Below are positions 1-6,582 of a stretch of DNA of 18,429 bases, piece after piece. The notes beneath the pieces are model-generated. The model was given only the letters and a program-made list of their open reading frames with translations, was not told the DNA's origin and ran no database searches. The stretch is from Elusimicrobia bacterium HGW-Elusimicrobia-2 (GTDB taxonomy: Bacteria > CG03): assembly GCA_002841685.1 (NCBI GenBank), contig PHAM01000048.1, forward strand, positions 1 through 18,429, written 5' to 3'. Each line of letters begins with the position of its first letter. Within the stretch, counting starts at the first letter, position 1. The position numbers were made by a program, and so were the translations under genes.

Positions 1-36
1 GGAAATAATTTTTGGGTATTATAAAATTTGAAAAAA

Positions 37-228
37 ATGTTAGATTATAGTTGGAAGCCGTCGGTTGCTGAAAAATTTGTTTGTGCAACAGGCTCTATTA
101 ATGATGCGCCTGAGAAACTTAAAGATGCCGCGGAAGAAATAGAAAAATTCCTTATAGGCCCGATTGAAGCAATGGTAAAGACCGGGGATTTTAAAGACGA
201 GTGGGTGGCGCCGGGGCCTTGGAAATGA
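37..228 (+). CDS. small hypothetical protein upstream of miaB
   Basis: A short ORF of 63 codons from ATG 37; a TTG at 28 would add three residues, and an in-frame TAA at 22-24 closes the frame upstream. I do not recognise the family. The product is soluble-looking, with an amphipathic, charged central part (DAPEKLKDAAEEIEKF) that is probably helical, and a Trp/Pro-rich tail (WVAPGPWK). No Shine-Dalgarno sequence is seen before either start. The first bases of the window are A+T-rich with a TATAAA-like stretch near 19-24 that could be part of a promoter, but too little upstream sequence is present to judge. Its stop codon overlaps the ATG of miaB as ATGA (225-228), which argues that it is genuinely translated and coupled to miaB. 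Confidence 0.5.
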   Translation: MLDYSWKPSVAEKFVCATGSINDAPEKLKDAAEEIEKFLIGPIEAMVKTGDFKDEWVAPGPWK

Positions 229-1496
229 AAAAAGCATGTCCTGAGCGGAGTCGAAGGGTCTATATCAGGACTTTCGGATGTCAGATGAACGCCGCCGATA
301 GCTCCGTTATGAGGGGCATTTTGGAAAACAGGTCTTTTGAATTCAGCGAAAATCCTGAAGAAGCGGATCTGATAATCTTCAATTCCTGCAGCATAAGGGA
401 GCACGCGGAAGACAGGATGTTCTCAAATCTCGGACTGGCCATGAAAAAAAATCCCAAGGCCGCTTTTATTCTCGCCGGCTGCACGGCCAAGAGGCACGGC
501 GCAAAGCTTTTTAAGAGGTTTCCGCATCTTGGCGCGGTGGTAGCGCCGTCGGAGCTTTTTAGTATCGGCGAAACCGCGGAAAAGGTTTTATCCGGTGTGG
601 CGGGGATCGAGGCGCTTGAGGGCGGCTACGGCTTTGTCCCCCGGCACGGCGGAGTGAGCGAATTCGTTGTCATACAGACGGGATGCGATAATTACTGCTC
701 GTATTGCGTGGTGCCTTTTTTAAGGGCCGCCGAGAGATACCGTCCGGCGGAGGATATCCTCAGAGAGGTCCGCTGTCTTGCCGCTTCCGGCACAAAGGAG
801 ATCGTTTTCCTGGGGCAGAATGTTAATTCCTACAGGGATGAAAAGACAGGCGGGGATTTTACCGATCTTCTCGCGCGCGCCGCGGAGATCGACGGCATAC
901 TCAGAATAAGATTTTTGACTTCGCACCCCAAAGATATTTCCGCAAAGCTCATAGATGAGTTCGCGCGGAATCCGCGCCTTGCGAGACATCTTCATCTTCC
1001 CGTCCAGAGCGGCTCCGATTCAGTGCTCAGGGCGATGAACAGAAAATACACTTCAGCGGATTATCTGGGGATCGTGGAGAAGCTCCGCGAAAGCGCGAAG
1101 GATGTGGCTCTTACAACGGATGTGATCGTCGGATTCCCCGGCGAGACGGACAGCGATTTCGCCGACACGCTCGCTCTTATAAGAAAGGCGGATTTTGACG
1201 GCGTGTATGTTTTTAAGTACAGCCCGAGAGAGGGGACCGCGTCATTCAGGATGGAAGATGATGTGACGGAGGAAGTAAAAAAAGAAAGACTCGCTGCGGG
1301 CCTTGCGCTCGCCAAAGAGCTGGCTCTAAAAAAAAGAGAGGCGTATATCGGGCAAAAAGCGGAAACGCTTTTTGAGAATGACGACGTTGGACATTCCTCA
1401 CAAAATTATTTAGTATTTAAAAAAGGCGCAAAGGCGGGCGATTTCGGACAGGTCCTGATAAAGGCCGTGTCCGGTTTCCGTCTTATGGCGGAATAA
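225..1496 (+). CDS. miaB: tRNA-2-methylthio-N6-dimethylallyladenosine synthase MiaB
   Basis: Radical-SAM methylthiotransferase that adds a 2-methylthio group to (i6)A37 of tRNAs reading U-starting codons. Numbering from ATG 225 (423 aa): the N-terminal UPF0004 domain supplies auxiliary-cluster cysteines C19 (FGCQMN, the MiaB signature, unlike RimO's GCPKN), C55 (NSCSIR) and C86 (AGCTAK). The radical-SAM core has CxxxCxxC at C154/C158/C161, then SHP, LPVQSGSD and DVIVGFPGE blocks. A short TRAM-like C-terminus follows. ATG 225 is preferred over GTG 201 because it overlaps the upstream stop as ATGA and gives the usual MKK start. Odd: residues 4-11 (ACPERSRR) are encoded by a short dispersed repeat inserted between MKK and VYIRTFGCQMN. 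The motif after the SAM cysteines, VVPFLRAAERYRP, is less canonical than the usual VPYTRGRERSRP type. Confidence 0.93.
   Translation: MKKACPERSRRVYIRTFGCQMNAADSSVMRGILENRSFEFSENPEEADLIIFNSCSIREHAEDRMFSNLGLAMKKNPKAAFILAGCTAKRHGAKLFKRFPHLGAVVAPSELFSIGETAEKVLSGVAGIEALEGGYGFVPRHGGVSEFVVIQTGCDNYCSYCVVPFLRAAERYRPAEDILREVRCLAASGTKEIVFLGQNVNSYRDEKTGGDFTDLLARAAEIDGILRIRFLTSHPKDISAKLIDEFARNPRLARHLHLPVQSGSDSVLRAMNRKYTSADYLGIVEKLRESAKDVALTTDVIVGFPGETDSDFADTLALIRKADFDGVYVFKYSPREGTASFRMEDDVTEEVKKERLAAGLALAKELALKKREAYIGQKAETLFENDDVGHSSQNYLVFKKGAKAGDFGQVLIKAVSGFRLMAE
234..257 (+). repeat. short dispersed repeat inserted in frame in miaB
   Basis: The core tgtcctgagcggagtcgaag (from 237) is a short sequence I recognise as recurring, in many copies and on both strands, in environmental bacterial genomes. 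In this frame it reads PERSRR. Here it adds exactly eight codons between the MKK start and the conserved VYIRTFGCQMN of MiaB. No second copy was seen in this window. Confidence 0.6.
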
Positions 1497-1515
1497 ATTA
1501 GAGTTATCTGTTTTT

Positions 1516-1540
1516 CCTGCAGGATATAAGTTCCTGTAGG
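1516..1540. repeat. stem-loop after miaB
   Basis: Arms cctgcagga (1516-1524) and tcctgtagg (1532-1540) pair over nine positions with one G-U wobble around a 7-nt loop, 19 nt past the miaB stop codon. It is preceded, not followed, by a T run, so it is not a standard intrinsic terminator for + strand transcription. It may be a structured dispersed repeat or an mRNA-stabilising hairpin. Confidence 0.4.
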
Positions 1541-1581
1541 GCGGGCGGTTTGCCGGAGCGTGTGAAAATTAAGAATAAGAA

Positions 1582-1639
1582 AATTAAGGACGTCCCCCTT
1601 TTTCAGAATATGAAAAGAATTAAGGACATCCCCTTTTTC
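1582..1639 (+). repeat. paired direct repeat in the miaB-lapA gap
   Basis: Two imperfect copies of an element aattaaggacRtcccc followed by a T run, at 1582-1602 and 1618-1638, are offset by 36 nt. The core aattaaggacgtcccc resembles a repeat often met in environmental genomes. The second copy runs straight into the ribosome-binding site of the next gene. The rest of the 154-bp gap (1497-1650) holds the stem-loop at 1516-1540 and no ORF I can support. Confidence 0.5.
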
Positions 1640-1641
1640 CT

Positions 1642-1647
1642 GGAGGG
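1642..1647 (+). promoter_or_regulatory. ribosome binding site of the LapA-like gene
   Basis: GGAGGG lies three bases before ATG 1651. It is a strong Shine-Dalgarno sequence with a short spacer and fixes that start. Confidence 0.6.
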
Positions 1648-1650
1648 AAA

Positions 1651-1959
1651 ATGACACAGATAAAACTGCTTTTCGCGATGGCTGTTCTGGTGGCGCTGAC
1701 GATTATTACGGTTTATGTGCCGAAAGACCTTGCGACCATCCCGCCGATGGTCATCCTTGTTTCCGCACTTTTTATAGGAGCCGCTTTTTCCGCGGTTCTC
1801 GGCATAGCCGAAAACCTGAGGCTCAGCGGAGAAATAAAGAAACTGAAAAAAGAAGCGGATAAATCATCGGAAAAGATCAAAGACCTGCAACTCAAGATCA
1901 GGGCGCTGGAAGAAGAAACGGAAAGCTCTCCGGGCATGGAAGAAGACCTGGGGATCTGA
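1651..1959 (+). CDS. LapA-domain (DUF1049-like) membrane protein
   Basis: A 102-residue inner-membrane protein. Two hydrophobic segments (about residues 5-24 and 31-54) are separated by a short polar turn (PKDLATIPP). A strongly charged heptad-like coiled coil follows (about 57-93, KKLKKEADKSSEKIKDLQLKIRALEEE), then an acidic tail. This layout matches the lipopolysaccharide assembly protein A domain family, in which a two-helix hairpin precedes a cytoplasmic coiled coil. In enterobacteria LapA works with LapB in LPS assembly and LpxC turnover; that role cannot be assumed here because no LapB is visible. The call rests on topology and pattern rather than on a unique motif. The gene lies 12 nt upstream of mutS, probably in the same transcript. 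Confidence 0.7.
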   Translation: MTQIKLLFAMAVLVALTIITVYVPKDLATIPPMVILVSALFIGAAFSAVLGIAENLRLSGEIKKLKKEADKSSEKIKDLQLKIRALEEETESSPGMEEDLGI

Positions 1960-1971
1960 AAAAACTTTTCT

Positions 1972-3891
1972 ATGGCCGGCACTACCCCCGTCATGGGGCA
2001 GTATGAAAAAATAAAGAGAAGTTATCCCGACTGCATAATATTTTTCAGGCTCGGGGATTTTTACGAGATGTTCGGTGAAGACGCCCGCGAGGCGTCAAAG
2101 ATACTGCAGATAGTCCTCACATCCCGCGGCGGCCGTCCCATGTGCGGTATCCCGTATCACGCCGCGGACAATTACCTTCTCAAAATCATATCAGCCGGCA
2201 GAAAGGTCGCCATTGTGGAGCAGCTCGAAGAAGCGTCAAAAGGCGGAAAAATAGTGGACAGGGGCGTGGTGAGAGTCGTCACTCCCGGCACACTCACGGA
2301 GGAGGTGCTTTCGCCTGCGGTGAATAATTTTATCCTCGCAGTTTCCCCGCAAAAAGAATTTTTCGGATGCGTTCTGGCGGATATCAGCACCGGCGAGATG
2401 CTAGCGCGCAAGGTGAGGGAAAAAGATCTCCCCGGTTTTCTCAAAAGCGTGGACAGGATAACGGAAGTCGTCTATCCCGAGGGCACGGGCCTGGAAAAAT
2501 ATTTCGCGCCGTGCGTTTTCCGCTCGCCGATGGATAAGAGTTTTTTCAGCGAGTACGAGGGAAGGGAGAAACTCAAGGATCTTTTTAAGGTCAAGTCGCT
2601 GGCCGGCTTTGATATGGAGGAAGGGATACTGCTTTCCGCCGCCGCGGCTCTTTTAAGTTATCTGGCCGGGACAAAACTTGATATTTTATCGTCAATAAAA
2701 AGTATTTCAAGGATACGGCGGGGGGATAACCTCTTCATGGATGAGTCCACCATACGCAACCTTGAACTGGTTGAGGATCTTACGAGCTCATCCTCCGGAG
2801 CCACGCTTTTCGGCGCTCTGAACAGGACTTTCACAAGCGCCGGCGCCAGGCTTCTGAAGAAAAGGATTCTCAGCCCTTCGCGGAGAGTGGAAGTCATCAG
2901 GCAGCGCCAGAAAGAGCTGGCGCTTTTTATGGATGACCCCGGCCTTAAAGACGCTGTGGGCGCGGCCCTCTCATCGGTCAAGGACAGCGAAAGGTCTTCC
3001 AGCCGCATAGCCATGACAGGCGGGCGGCTCGCGGGTTTCTTGAATATATTGAGCGCTTTGAAGGCCGCCCGGATCATCGAGAAAAAACTGAAGGGCGGTG
3101 TTTTCGGCGCTTTGAATTTCCTGCCGGGTTTGATGGAAACGCTGGATAAGGCGCTCGCGCGCGATGAGAACGGCCAGCCGGTCATAGACCCTTCCTTTGA
3201 CCCGCGGATGGAGCATTGCCGCGCGAAGCTCGCTATTCTGGAGAAATGGATAGGTGATTTTGAGGACGCCGAGCGCCGGAGGCTGGGAATACCCAAGCTC
3301 AAAGTTTCGTTCAACTCGGTTTTCGGCTATTACATCGATGTTACAAGGGTGAACCTGGGAAAAGTGCCGGAAAATTACATAAGAAAGCAGACGCTCGTCA
3401 ATTCGGAGCGCTTTATCACGCATGAGCTGAAAGAAAAGGAAACCGAAATACTGATGTTGAAAGAAGAGCTCGGCGGAATAGAAAAAGAGGCAAGGAAGGT
3501 CTTGTCGGACAGCGTCAGGCGGGAGCTCGGCGCGCTGAAAGAGCTTTCGACTAAGCTCGCCGGGATAGATGTGGCCAGGTCTTTCGCCGTAACCGCGGCC
3601 GCGGGGAATTATGTCATTCCCGAAGTCAATGACGGCGATGAGATCATCATAAAGGATTCGCGCCATCCCGTTGTTGAGAAAATCCACGCCGAAACTTTTA
3701 CGCCCAACGATATAAATCTTGACAGAAAAAACAATCAGGTCATGCTCATAACGGGGCCCAACATGGCGGGGAAATCAACCTATATCAGGCAGACGGCTCT
3801 TTGCGTTATAATGGCTCAGGCCGGCGGGGCAATTCCCGCCCAGAATCGGCGTTGCCGACAGGGTTTTCACAAGGATAGGCGCGGGAGATAA
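1972..3891 (+). CDS. mutS: DNA mismatch repair protein MutS, 5' part (frameshifted)
   Basis: MutS recognises mispaired and looped bases and recruits MutL. From ATG 1972 the mismatch-binding domain starts with TPVMGQYEKIK and carries the Phe-x-Glu wedge (F30-Y31-E32 in GDFYEMF). Connector, core and clamp domains follow, and the ATPase begins with Walker A GPNMAGKST (3754-3780). After A623 (codon 3838-3840, AGGAIPA) the frame is lost: 16 unrelated residues follow to the stop at 3889-3891. The expected sequence ARIGVADRVFTRIGAGDNLVQGAST is present from 3842 in the next frame. Family alignments have about three residues between IPA and RIG; only one base is left, so about 8 bp appear missing. The product as read would lack Walker B and the dimer interface. 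No Shine-Dalgarno sequence is obvious before the start. Confidence 0.9.
   Translation: MAGTTPVMGQYEKIKRSYPDCIIFFRLGDFYEMFGEDAREASKILQIVLTSRGGRPMCGIPYHAADNYLLKIISAGRKVAIVEQLEEASKGGKIVDRGVVRVVTPGTLTEEVLSPAVNNFILAVSPQKEFFGCVLADISTGEMLARKVREKDLPGFLKSVDRITEVVYPEGTGLEKYFAPCVFRSPMDKSFFSEYEGREKLKDLFKVKSLAGFDMEEGILLSAAAALLSYLAGTKLDILSSIKSISRIRRGDNLFMDESTIRNLELVEDLTSSSSGATLFGALNRTFTSAGARLLKKRILSPSRRVEVIRQRQKELALFMDDPGLKDAVGAALSSVKDSERSSSRIAMTGGRLAGFLNILSALKAARIIEKKLKGGVFGALNFLPGLMETLDKALARDENGQPVIDPSFDPRMEHCRAKLAILEKWIGDFEDAERRRLGIPKLKVSFNSVFGYYIDVTRVNLGKVPENYIRKQTLVNSERFITHELKEKETEILMLKEELGGIEKEARKVLSDSVRRELGALKELSTKLAGIDVARSFAVTAAAGNYVIPEVNDGDEIIIKDSRHPVVEKIHAETFTPNDINLDRKNNQVMLITGPNMAGKSTYIRQTALCVIMAQAGGAIPAQNRRCRQGFHKDRRGR
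3823..3840. repeat. GC hairpin at the mutS frameshift
   Basis: Perfect 6-bp stem ggcggg / cccgcc (3823-3828 with 3835-3840) with a 6-nt loop. Its 3' foot coincides exactly with the last in-frame codon before the mutS frameshift. Such hairpins favour slippage deletion in vivo and read errors in vitro. Confidence 0.5.
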
Positions 3892-3916
3892 TCTTGTCCA
3901 GGGCGCCTCAACCTTC

Positions 3917-4507
3917 ATGGTTGAGATGAACGAGGCGGCGAACATACTGAACAATTCAACGGAAAAATCGCTCATCATAATAGATGAGCTGGGCCGGGGC
4001 ACATCAACTTATGACGGAATATCCATAGCGTGGTCATGCCTTGAATACATAGCCGGCGATCCCCGCCATTGCCGCTGTCTTTTCGCCACCCATTTTTTTG
4101 AGCTGATAGAGCTGGAAGAAAAATTCCCCAACATAAAGAATTTCAACGCGGCGGTCAAAGAATGGCAGGGCAAACTCCACTTCCTCCACAAGATAGAGAA
4201 AGGCCCGGCGGACCGGTCTTATGGTATCCATGTGGCGGAACTGGCGGGAATCCCGCCTTCCGCGGTTGCCAGAGCCAGGGAAATAATGAAAGAGCTCGAG
4301 AACAAGCATATCAGAACGGATAAGACCTCGGCCGCTCCTCAGCTTTCTTTTTTTGACGATGGCAGATATGAAGGGATAATTAAAAAGATCAAAAACGCCG
4401 ATACGGATAATATGAAGCCCGTGGCGGCGCTGACTTTGCTGGATGAGATGAAAACTGAACTCGGCCTTCCGGAGAAAGACGGGCACGGCGGGAAGACGGA
4501 AAAATGA
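3917..4507 (+). pseudogene. mutS: MutS, 3' part (ATPase C-terminal half, other frame)
   Basis: Continuation of mutS in the shifted frame; MutS homology already begins at 3842 (RIGVADRVFTRIGAGDNL), and ATG 3917 is only the first internal Met. It contains the ABC signature region (STFMVEMNEAANIL), Walker B with the D-loop (LIIIDELGRGTSTYDG), the H-loop (ATHFFEL) and the helix-turn-helix dimerisation tail (YGIHVAELAGIPPSAVARAREIM). Joined to the 5' part the protein would be about 844 residues, normal for MutS. Translated alone from 3917 it lacks Walker A and cannot be a working ATPase. The sequence after the break is well conserved, so either the frameshift is very recent or it is a sequencing or assembly error. 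The stop overlaps the next ATG (ATGA, 4504-4507). Confidence 0.85.
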
Positions 4508-5595
4508 AAAAAAATAAAAAACTAACTGAAAAGCATCCTGTAAAAATAAAGAGTATTACAACGGCGGGGAACCTTGTTTCAGACATTCATAAAATGATAG
4601 GTGAAACACGTTCATCTGTTGCCGCTACAGTAAATATAGGCCTTACAATGCTTTACTGGAAAATAGGTAAACGGGTTAATGATGAAATCCTTGTAAATAA
4701 GAGAGCCGGTTATGGAGAGGAAATTCTTGCGACACTGTCGCAAGAATTGATTATTGAGCATGGGAGCAGTTTTTCTGAGAAGAATCTTAGGCGAATGGTT
4801 CAATTTTCCGAAGTTTTTTCAGATGAGAAGATTGTCGTATCACTGATACGACAATTGAGTTGGACGCATTTTATAGCGCTTATCCCTCTCAAAAAACCTC
4901 TTGAAAGAGAATTTTATGCTGAAATGTGCAGGGTTGAAAGGTGGAGTGTGAGGACTTTGCGGAAAAAGATAGATTCAATGCTGTTTGAGCGGACAGCTCT
5001 GTCTAAAAAGCCCGAAAAACTGGCGCGTATGGAACTTTCTAAATTGAGAGAAGAGGATAAACTTACGCCCGATCTTGTGTTCAGGGATCCGTATTTTCTG
5101 GATTTCTTAGGCCTTAAAGGAAGTTATCAGGAAAAAGATCTTGAATCTGCTATTCTGCGTGAAATAGAAGCTTTCATAATGGAATTGGGTGCGGGATTTT
5201 CATTTGTCGCCCGCCAGAAACGCATTACGATTGACAATGATGATTTTTATATTGACCTTCTATTTTATCACCGTAAACTGAAAAGTCTGGTTGTTATTGA
5301 TCTTAAACTGGGGAAATTCAAAGCGGCTTATAAAGGGCAGATGGAGCTTTATTTAAGATGGCTCGAAAAATATGAAACAGAACCCGGCGAGCAGCCGCCA
5401 TTGGGACTTATCCTCTGCGCGGAGGGGAATAACGGGCAAGTAGAGCTTTTGCAATTAGATAAATCCGGCATTCATGTTGCCGAGTATTTAACTGTGCTGC
5501 CGCCTAAAAAATTACTGCAAGAGAAACTGCACAAGGCAATTGGTTTGGCGAAACGGCAGATTGAGCAGAGGAATACGAATAAGGAAAAGAAATGA
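4504..5595 (+). CDS. DUF1016/YhcG-type PDDEXK nuclease family protein
   Basis: A 363-residue protein of the YhcG family: an N-terminal DUF1016_N helical domain (about 20-165) and a C-terminal PDDEXK nuclease domain (about 185-350). Visible family blocks are MLYWKIGKRV, the twin LATLSQEL / VVSLIRQLSW motifs, FRDPYFLDFLGL, and the nuclease core with D251 (FYIDLLFYH) and D266-x-K268 (VVIDLKLG), followed by the GQMELYLRW helix. These are the expected catalytic Asp...Asp-x-Lys residues, so the nuclease fold looks intact. The cellular role of the family is not settled; members are often found near restriction-modification and mobile DNA. The gene is clearly A+T-richer than mutS and the redox genes, suggesting acquisition, yet it is joined by ATGA overlaps on both sides (4504-4507 and 5592-5595). 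Two perfect palindromes lie inside it. Confidence 0.9.
   Translation: MKKNKKLTEKHPVKIKSITTAGNLVSDIHKMIGETRSSVAATVNIGLTMLYWKIGKRVNDEILVNKRAGYGEEILATLSQELIIEHGSSFSEKNLRRMVQFSEVFSDEKIVVSLIRQLSWTHFIALIPLKKPLEREFYAEMCRVERWSVRTLRKKIDSMLFERTALSKKPEKLARMELSKLREEDKLTPDLVFRDPYFLDFLGLKGSYQEKDLESAILREIEAFIMELGAGFSFVARQKRITIDNDDFYIDLLFYHRKLKSLVVIDLKLGKFKAAYKGQMELYLRWLEKYETEPGEQPPLGLILCAEGNNGQVELLQLDKSGIHVAEYLTVLPPKKLLQEKLHKAIGLAKRQIEQRNTNKEKK
4722..4748. repeat. 27-nt perfect palindrome within the nuclease gene
   Basis: Arms aattcttgcgaca (4722-4734) and tgtcgcaagaatt (4736-4748) are exact reverse complements around a single c at 4735. It encodes the first ATLSQEL motif of the DUF1016 domain. Confidence 0.75.
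4831..4855. repeat. 25-nt perfect palindrome within the nuclease gene
   Basis: Arms attgtcgtatca (4831-4842) and tgatacgacaat (4844-4855) are exact reverse complements around a single c at 4843. It encodes the second motif (IVVSLIRQL), the counterpart of the first palindrome's motif. Confidence 0.75.
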
Positions 5596-5735
5596 AAAAC
5601 AGTAAGGCACTTCTGCGGATTGTTTTAATCGTGCTGTTCGCGCTGTTTGTCGCCGAGGGGGTGAGACAACGCCGTTCCGCAGTGACGGGCGGAATAGCCG
5701 GATATGTCTGTCTCGAGTGCATGGGTTTCAAATAA
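5592..5735 (+). CDS. small CxxC membrane protein (CD1871A family-like)
   Basis: A 47-residue protein starting at ATG 5592, which overlaps the nuclease stop (ATGA, 5592-5595), and ending at TAA 5733-5735. It has one hydrophobic helix (about residues 7-21, LLRIVLIVLFALFVA), a basic stretch (RQRR) and a C-terminal YVCLECMGFK with a CxxC pair (C40, C43). Size, single helix and terminal CLEC motif resemble the CD1871A family of CxxC proteins, which I recall from clostridia, often next to polytopic 4Fe-4S proteins as here. The CxxC could be redox-active or bind metal; that is inference. Membrane topology is ambiguous because there are positive charges on both sides of the helix. The next gene starts 4 nt later, so the two are almost certainly co-translated. 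Confidence 0.7.
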   Translation: MKNSKALLRIVLIVLFALFVAEGVRQRRSAVTGGIAGYVCLECMGFK

Positions 5736-5739
5736 GCCG

Positions 5740-6582
5740 ATGAAAAGAAAAAAGATCAGCGGCCATAAAAGAAGAATTGTCCAGATCCTTTCGCTTTTCC
5801 TGATAAACGGGAATTTTAAAACTTTTTTGACCGGCGGGCTTTACAAAGGAAAGCTTAAAAATATCTGTATTCCTGTTTTGAACTGCCATTCCTGCCCCTT
5901 TGCCCTTACGGCCTGTCCCGTAGGAATGATCCAGCAGTTTCTCGCCCTGGGCCTGAGGCAGGGTTTTACGGGATTTCTCTATATTATCGGTTTGATAGGC
6001 CTTCCCGCGATGTTTCTCGGGCGTTTTTTCTGCGGGTGGTTGTGCCCTTTCGGTTTTTTTCAGGAGATGATCTTTGTCAGAAAATTCAAACTGTCTTTTC
6101 CGCCATGGCTGAAATATCTTAAATACCTTTTTCTTTTCGGATTTGTGCTGGTGTTCCCCGTGATTTTTACAAATAAATTCGGCGTAGTCGCCCCCGCATT
6201 CTGTAAATACATCTGCCCTGCGGGCACGGCTGAGGCCGGTTTCTGGGGTCTGTGGGCGGGCTACGGCGGATTCGGTTTTGTCCTGGCGGGTAAAATGGCC
6301 ATCCTCGCGGCAGTCATATTTTTTTCGGTCAGGATATGGCGTTTTTTCTGCAGGGCCTGTCCCCTGGGGCTGATACTCGGGTTTTTTAATAAAATCAGTC
6401 TTCTTCAACTTCGCCTGAATGACAGATGCGACAATTGCGGGGTCTGCGGGAGAATCTGTCCGATGAATATAGCCGTTCCGGTTGAGCTGAGTTCAAAGGA
6501 CTGTATAAGATGCGGAAAATGTGTTGACGCCTGCCCGAAGAAAGCGCTGTCTCTGTCATTTAAAGACAGCGGAAAACGATGA
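5740..6582 (+). CDS. polytopic membrane 4Fe-4S binding protein (NapH/CcoG-like)
   Basis: A 280-residue integral membrane iron-sulfur protein. Cysteine motifs in order: C43, C49, C52 and C59 (CHSCPFALTACP), C98-x3-C102P (FCGWLCPFG), C155-x3-C159P (CKYICPAG), C204-x2-C207P (CRACPLG), then a C-terminal double ferredoxin with CxxCxxCxxxCP twice (C230-C240 and C255-C265). About five or six hydrophobic segments alternate with these motifs. This is the NapH/YccM/RdxA-like architecture that moves electrons between quinol or ferredoxin and periplasmic partners. I chose ATG 5740 over ATG 5704 because 5704 lies inside the upstream small gene, whereas 5740 follows its stop by 4 nt and gives a typical basic N-terminus (MKRKK). 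No catalytic partner beyond the CxxC protein is visible. The stop overlaps the next start (ATGA, 6579-6582). Confidence 0.88.
   Translation: MKRKKISGHKRRIVQILSLFLINGNFKTFLTGGLYKGKLKNICIPVLNCHSCPFALTACPVGMIQQFLALGLRQGFTGFLYIIGLIGLPAMFLGRFFCGWLCPFGFFQEMIFVRKFKLSFPPWLKYLKYLFLFGFVLVFPVIFTNKFGVVAPAFCKYICPAGTAEAGFWGLWAGYGGFGFVLAGKMAILAAVIFFSVRIWRFFCRACPLGLILGFFNKISLLQLRLNDRCDNCGVCGRICPMNIAVPVELSSKDCIRCGKCVDACPKKALSLSFKDSGKR

Noticed and set aside
225-1496. RimO or MtaB instead of MiaB
   Set aside because: The first cysteine motif is GCQMN, characteristic of MiaB, not GCPKN (RimO), and the overall length and blocks fit MiaB.
1516-1540. Intrinsic terminator of miaB
   Set aside because: The stem is not followed by a T tract on the + strand; the T run precedes it.
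2658-3687. Two long minus-strand open frames (2658-3314 and 2971-3687)
   Set aside because: Both are antisense shadows of mutS, whose protein sequence is clearly conserved; Ser/Arg/Phe-rich translations typical of antisense frames.
3838-3845. Programmed ribosomal frameshifting in mutS
   Set aside because: No slippery heptamer is present at the break, the hairpin lies upstream rather than downstream, and about three conserved codons are missing as well as the frame, which fits a deletion better.
5728-6408. 226-codon minus-strand open frame
   Set aside because: Lies wholly under the Fe-S membrane protein gene, whose cysteine motifs are conserved; the antisense product is Lys/Gln-rich low-complexity with no family resemblance.
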